DNA from: Epiperipatus broadwayi
Taxonomy: Eukaryota; Onychophora; Udeonychophora; Euonychophora; Peripatidae
Reading direction: 5' to 3'
Length of the DNA stretch: 64,000 nucleotides
Assembly (NCBI GenBank): GCA_028023455.1
Contig: JAQFVV010012418.1
Coordinates: 4,089,244-4,153,243, forward strand
Shown: positions 58,370 through 64,000 of the stretch, piece by piece
How positions within the stretch are numbered: the first letter of the stretch is position 1
Layout: each line of letters begins with the position of its first letter
Position numbers and translations under genes: made by a program
The notes under the pieces: model-generated
Seen by the model: only the letters and a program-made list of their open reading frames with translations
Told to the model about the DNA's origin: nothing
Database searches by the model: none

Positions 58370-60580
58370 TTACCTCAGCACAGGAGATAATTTATCAAAT
58401 AACATTTTATAATGATAAGATAAATGATTGTACTTTTTTTTGTAGAATTTTTCGAATATTTTAAAAGTTATTTTCTGTTACAAATTTTATATTTTTAAAC
58501 GAGGAAATAAATGACTTATAGATTATACACTTACACAAACACTTGTTTATATTATAATTGTTGTCTTATATATATAATTTGTCTGAAATTATCTTGGTCT
58601 AATGATGTCATCAAGTAATGCTCATTTTATTTAAATAGTGATTATCTTTGTATTCAGATTGGATGGGGGAGGAATAAACTATATAGATTAAGGTGAAAAT
58701 TTATTTTATTTTTAAACACATGATTCTGCATTTATCACATTTATTATTTATTCCATTTCTTAGGCAAACAACGCAATAAAAAAAAAAAAAAATGATGAAA
58801 GGCCTAATGTTACGTAGTCATGCGAGTCTAATGTTTAATTATTTCAAATAGAAAAAGAATTTGAACCGAAATTCTAGTTTAACTAATCGTTTGAATCTGT
58901 AGTGGCTTAATCAATCTAAACTGAAGTCTGAATATATTTATTTTAATTATAGTTATTTAATTTGGTAAGTAGTTTCTCTGAATGATTTAACTTGCATAGT
59001 TTTAATAAACTATTATTACCAATTAGATTCCGTATGCTATTATAATACCAATTAGATTCCGTATGCTATTATAATTTTTAATCCTATGAATTTTTTTTTT
59101 AAATCAATGCTTTGTTATGTATATAAATAAAGCTATTAAAGGAATTCTGATTCCTACTTTAAATCTTTCTCATCTGAAAGGAAGTGATTGCTGCAAAAAT
59201 ATAATTTCACTTCACATTTAAAAATTCCATAGCCAAATGCTTCCTTAATTCTTTATTTCATCAAAGATCTCTGGCATTTTTCACAAAGGATTTATTGAAT
59301 GTTTTTTTTTTTTTTAAATTTCATCATAAAATGCTTTTTGTGTTTGGATATTTAATTAAAAAATTGATTTGTCTTTGTGATAAGAGTTTCTTTTTACATA
59401 TCCAGGCAGTGTTCACATAATTTCAACGAAAATTATTTTCCTCCATGCCCTGTTTCAAATATTCATAACTAGATGTATTCTTCTCACTATAATGATTACT
59501 TTAATTTCCACAATGTTTTTAGATATTACTTTTTTCTTCTTCTGATAATTAACTTCCACTTCCTATTATTGTAAATGACTTTTTTTATTATTATTATTAG
59601 TTTATATCTGTCAATTAATTCTCTTCCCTCTCTGCATGCAAAGCACAATCTTCTGTAAATAAATTGAGTCTATACTTCATTAAACCAGAAGCCAGGGACA
59701 ACCTGCATTTTTAAGATCATCTATCTTTTTTTTCTTTATTTTTCATGGTTTTTTCTGTATATTCTTAGTGTCTGTAATACATATACAATTACATTTTTTA
59801 ATTGTATTATCTTTCTTTTACGATTCCCCCCCCCCCTTCAGAATTTACAATATTTTTAATCTTTCAAATTTTCCATTATTTTCTAAATCTACACCTTTAA
59901 AGTCTCTCCCCTCCAATTTTTTAATTAGCTAAGTTACTGCCATTTATAATGCTACCTAACATACATAATATGCAGCACTGTTTTTCTTAGATTTCTTTCA
60001 ATGATTCATAGTATAATTGCTCACTTTTATTTAAAATTTGTTTAGATATTGTGATTCTTATTTTAATTTCATCATTGTTTTCATCTTTAGTTAAAAGCAC
60101 TTTTGTGTTCTGTAACCTTTTTTACCAACAACAATTCATAATTCATTTCATTTATTTACATCATGAATGCCTGACTGAATGCATGACTGTCATATCATCA
60201 GCAAATCAGTTATGATTGTTTTAATGCCCAATGTTAATTCCAGCATTACTTAGCAATTCTTTAAGCAAAGTATACTAAACAAAACAGCGATAAACAAATT
60301 TCACGGCCTAACTTTCATGTATTATATTTGTCTTTTTTTTTTTTAATACAGTAATAAAAAAATTTCCTATTACAAGAAATGCATTCTGAAGATACCATGA
60401 ATATACATAAGTAGTTTGAGAAATTTTATGATTTTATTTCACTTACATAATATCTTTATTATTGTAAATATGATAAATTAGAAAATATGTGTACTTTCTA
60501 GTAATTATGCATACTTACCAACAATTGTACTAATTAGATCTGCTATGATGAAAATCAATGACAAACAAATGATTAAATAA
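58370..60580. other. AT-rich stretch, no gene seen
   Basis: No supportable gene. A T-run and C-run lie at 59290-59316 and 59826-59837. The exact 29-bp tandem duplication is listed separately. Confidence 0.55.
59017..59074. repeat. Exact 29-bp tandem duplication
   Basis: TACCAATTAGATTCCGTATG plus nine bases occurs twice in a row (59017-59045 and 59046-59074) without a mismatch, so the duplication is recent. Confidence 0.97.
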
Positions 60581-61370
60581 AAGACTGAATTAAACACATT
60601 TACAATGTTAGATAATATTCTGGTCAGGAAAAAGTTGTTACTCAAAATGTTTGTTTTGCTGCTAATTTTACAATTTAAAATATGCTATGATGTCATGAAA
60701 GAATGCTGGATTGATCAAACAATTATTTGGAGAAAGTAAGATATACACATGACTTACTGTCCAGCTTTAATTCCTGCAGAGTGAATTTTATGAATTACTT
60801 TTTTATTCTATGAAATGATTAAAATTTGGGAACTGCCTGCTACAGAGGACTATGCAGTCCATTATTTGCAAAAGATGGTCATAGACTGGAATAACTATCT
60901 GTGAGAAGTTTGTGTATGACATATTATATTGAGAAAAATGCAAAGTCATACAAAAGAAGTGACTTGCAAACTGCTGGAATATGAACATTTTTGTGTAAAT
61001 CATGGCTTCACTTTTATTTGCATTTTGTAGGTCGTAAAAAACTTCAGTCCACTCTGCTGATTATAAGAAACAATCTTTTGCATTTATATTTTATTGGAAT
61101 AAATGTATATTGTTAAAATTTTAGTTGTCGCAACATCATTTTTCTCAAAAAAATGTAAATACATATTCATTTATTTCCAATAAATAGTTATATGTCCCAT
61201 TTTGTTCGAAATAAGATTAGTTCTCATCATTTGTGCAAATAACTTTATTTTTTTCAAAACTTAAAGATGTGTTTATTTCCACTAAATAAAGTCATAGGTC
61301 ACCATTTTGTACTAAATAAAGTTACTTGTCATCATTTATTAAAATTGATGGATTAAGTTAGTCAGAAGAT
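60581..61370 (+). pseudogene. Merlin-type transposon remnant, internally deleted (copy C)
   Basis: Colinear with 17893-18706. The frame near 60817 reads IKIWELPATEDYAVHYLQ and continues directly into KMVIDWNNYL-stop-EVCV. In the Merlin family the second motif ('V.DW.NF.R+VC') lies well downstream of the first, so the zinc-binding region between them is deleted. About 20 codons later a third piece, LQTAG then HFCVNH, matches the segment after the second catalytic Asp (compare LQAAGY..HFHVNH at 29.38 kb). The first Asp motif and YSD motif are missing. The 3' part holds repeated AATAAAGTxATAGGTC units (61180-61340). It is inactive. The motifs fit copy B well, so all three copies are probably one family. 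Confidence 0.65.
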
Positions 61371-61439
61371 AGGTCAGGAATTGCTTCTTCATTTGAGAAA
61401 CCATTACAAGCACATGCTTCTCAAAGCTGACATCCTTCC
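61371..61439. other. Junction between Merlin-like copy and LINE
   Basis: Composition changes here from AT-rich to near balanced. It may already belong to the LINE. Confidence 0.4.
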
Positions 61440-63690
61440 TTTTACTATGCCATCAACCTTGAATGTCAACTCTGATCCTAGCATCACCCAGGCCAGGTCC
61501 TCATGCCATCCCCAAGTTCCTCCTCCACCTAAGTCAGTTCACCATCCCCATCACTCTTAACATGATCAATAAGCTGGCCTCAGATGCGTGCATCATTGAA
61601 GGTCTCTATCTGATAACATTAGTCCCTTTCCTTAAGAAAGACTGGCCACCTACTGAGCTCAAGCATTAGGCCCATTTTGATGAGCCCTCTGCTCATAAAA
61701 CTTATTGAGTCTACCATCAAAGAGTCACTAGAACAATTCATACTCCCTGCCCTTTCTGACTTACAGTTTTCTTGTAAGAGGTGCTACACTCTTGGGGCTG
61801 CCACACTTTAAGATGACCATCAAGCATGTTAGGCGGTCACAAAATGGCAGGCCCATCACTATCCAATGACATCTGGGCAGCCTTTGACTCTGTTAGGGTT
61901 GACTTGCTCCTTGGTGTCCTCAGGGTCCTGAACATTCCAGAGGCCCTCTTGTCCATCCTCCATAATCTCCTGTCCATCCTCCATAATCTCCTGTCCAACA
62001 GAGAAATCCTAGTTATCCTTGATAGGAAGGTTTCCCCTGACTTCATACCTAACTTATTATCCATCCCTCAGGTCTATCTGCTGAGCATTTTGTTCACCAC
62101 ATTTCTGAATCCTCTCTTGTTCAGGCTGGAACATGATCTCCCTGGCATCCTCCTTTCTGCACTGAACAAAAGCAGCAAATGCCTTGATTATGTAGACAAT
62201 GTGGTTGTCTTCCTTCCCTCAGTCAATCTCATCCCTAGGCTTCAACAGATCCTCACCTGGTGTACCGAAACATACAGGCTGGAATTTAGCAGTGACAAAT
62301 CAGCCTGGCAACTATTTTCCAGTAAATAAATCCCTTCCACCTTCAATGCCTAGCCATACAACTTCCTTGGTTTCCCTTCATGCTGTCTCCTAAGACATGA
62401 GGTTATGGGTCCAAGCTGCACTTTATCAACACATCATCCACCTTCAGCACTATCTCAGGTATCTACCTCTCCCTTTGTGGGAAAGTCACCCTCCTCAATC
62501 TTCTAGTGTTTCCTAAAATAGCATATTACACCCCCCCCATTGTTCTACCTACATATTCCTTTATATCCAAAATCCAATTCCCTTTGTACCCATTTTTTCT
62601 GGGGCAGAAACATGGTCGCCATCAGCCTAAAAAAACTTGGTTTTCCTAAAAAACTCCAATGGGTTGGGCCTGCATTCCATCGACACTCTTCTGATTCATA
62701 AATCTCACATTATTCTAAGTCACTTTTCTGCCAACCTTGTGCTTATTATTATCACACCCACTGACACTCCTCCTCCTAGTAGCAGGCCCAGGTCATGGAC
62801 CTTACTCATTGCCAACATCCTACGAAAGGCTGGCTTTATTATATCATCCATCAGTGGCAAACTAAAGTACTTTGAGGTTTTCAATCTGACCACAGACTTC
62901 TTCATTGTCTTCCCTACATTCCTCAAACTTATCAATGCGCAATTAATCCAAAAATTCAAAAGATGGTTCCTTGAGGCAAAATTTCTCGATTTCCTCCTCA
63001 AAATCAACTTTCACTCCCTTCCCACAAATCAATTTTTGGTCAATCATAGGAGTTTCACCTAGATCTCCCCCTATGCCAGCTCTGTAAAACTGACAATAAA
63101 ACCTCCAGCACTTCCTACTTAATTGTCCCTTTCTGCTTGGAGTGAAGCATATCAACTCCTGCCTTTACTCACACAGGAACTCTATCTTCAACCTCCAAGA
63201 ATCCATAGAAACAGGAGTCTTTGCAACTATTAGACTATCAGTTTTCCTCATCTATGACCTCTGGTTGCTCCGATGTGCCATTATTTTTGACCAGAGAGTA
63301 CACTCAGTGAATCAAAAGCTATTGGACCTAATTCACTCTCTCAAAACCAGAGATACCAAACTAGCCCACCTCCACTCCTCACAGTCACTTGAGCAATCCT
63401 CCAACTCTCATCCTCTCAGCCTCTGTCATAGAACTCAATCATTTAAATATTTGTGACCCATGCAGTGCTTGCTTAAAGAAGACATGCATCTTGGACTGGC
63501 CTGGACTACACACCCTTCCCCTGTTCCACTTCCCATTCCCTTTTCACATGTATCCTTCCCCTCTTACCATGTTGCTCCTGAAATTTCAATTTACCATATA
63601 ATCACTCCTTTGTGAATCTTTTTCTAACTGTATTTGTATCTGTTTTTTTTTTTTTTTGATGAATAAACTTTCATCACTGAGAAAAAAACT
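61440..63690 (+). pseudogene. LINE (non-LTR retrotransposon) reverse transcriptase, broken; GC-richer island
   Basis: The order of pieces is that of a non-LTR reverse transcriptase: PRPGPHAIPKFLL (61490, entry motif), LYLITLVPFLKKD (61600), then after stops AAFDSVRVDLLLGVLRVLNI (61880, motif A with Asp), IPQVYLLSILFTTFLNPLLF (62065, motif B, normally GxPQGSPLSP), and CLDYVDNVVVFLPSV (62180, motif C, normally YADD, here YVDN). Then come QQILTWCTETYRLEFSSDKS, NGLGLHSIDTLLIHKSH (62655) and a late cysteine pair LCQLC (63072). At the end is YDLWLLRCAIIFDQR (63255). A 21-bp in-frame duplication repeats SILHNLL (61952-61993). AATAAA sits near the 3' end (63662). It lacks the endonuclease part, so it is probably 5'-truncated. 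Clade not assigned. Confidence 0.82.
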
Positions 63691-63699
63691 TTGTCAGAA

Positions 63700-63800
63700 T
63701 ATCCAGTGCAGGTGTTATTTTATGAGATCGCAAGTTAGAAAGTTATCACCCGATTAATATATATGATATTTCATAGCAGGTCTAATACATAAGTACCATA
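63700..63800 (+). repeat. Fragment of the 29.9/54.6-kb repeat family
   Basis: GAGATCGCAAG..AAAGTTATCA..TCATAGCAGGTCTAATACAT..AAGTACC follows the order of the right arm at 30000-30100. Confidence 0.72.
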
Positions 63801-64000
63801 ATTATATTTACCAGTAATTATGCATAATTTGCATTTTGTTTTGGTAGTTATGATAAATAATGATTCTATTGGAAATTCATATGTTTACATTTGAATTACC
63901 AAAAAAAAAAAAAAAATTAGTTAAAATATAAGCTCAAGTACATATTAAATTATTTTTTCAAATCCACCTTTTTTCTTCTCTTCTTTATAACAGTGAAAGA
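63801..64000. other. AT-rich end of window
   Basis: An A-run at 63901-63916 and otherwise nothing supportable. Confidence 0.5.

Noticed and set aside
61837-63155. Minus-strand frames (61837-62064, 62720-63007, 62943-63155)
   Set aside because: They are antisense to the plus-strand LINE, whose reverse-transcriptase motifs define the coding strand.

Overview
This window looks like non-coding DNA from an AT-rich invertebrate animal genome, either intergenic or intronic. By eye it is about three-quarters A+T. It has long homopolymers and very long microsatellites, tRNA-derived SINEs, broken LINEs, a Penelope-like retroelement, Merlin-type DNA-transposon remnants and many foldback repeats. I see no bacterial gene organisation, no rRNA, no intact tRNA gene and no CRISPR array. 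I could not recognise a host protein-coding exon. I do not assign a species.

Layout. 0-6 kb: a tRNA-Gly-like SINE, a 460-bp long inverted repeat, a tRNA-like remnant and then AT-rich filler. 5.95-6.66 kb: a broken Penelope-like element on the minus strand, bounded by inverted copies of one sequence. 8.5-14.6 kb: mostly featureless, with one GC-richer patch near 10.6 kb that has promoter-like motifs. 14.65-17.1 kb: a tandem duplication of about 670 bp. Copy 1 later received a SINE and copy 2 a 1.2-kb DNA element with a TA target duplication, so each copy shows the empty site of the other. 17.9-18.7, 28.9-29.5 and 60.6-61.4 kb: three decayed Merlin-type transposon copies. 23.5-25.3 kb: an element with perfect 32-bp terminal inverted repeats and an internal degenerate tandem array. 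26.9-27.5 and 51.3-51.5 kb: three copies of one foldback family. 29.5-30.1, 54.6-56.0 and 63.7 kb: another non-coding repeat family. 39.2-41.65 kb: a nearly complete but broken RTE-like LINE on the minus strand with a SINE inside it. 41.8-43 kb: a tetranucleotide tract and a perfect (ATT)113 tract. 43.4-44.3 kb: a nested inverted-repeat complex containing a hairpin with 81/83 matching arms. 46.9-47.5 kb: another long inverted repeat. 61.4-63.7 kb: a second LINE on the plus strand, visibly richer in G+C than its surroundings.

No pathway can be read from this window. What ties it together is transposable-element history: successive insertions, nesting and internal deletion, plus an unusual number of sequences that could fold into long hairpins. 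All coding remnants are broken by stops or frameshifts. Family names rest on recognised protein motifs, not on a database search.
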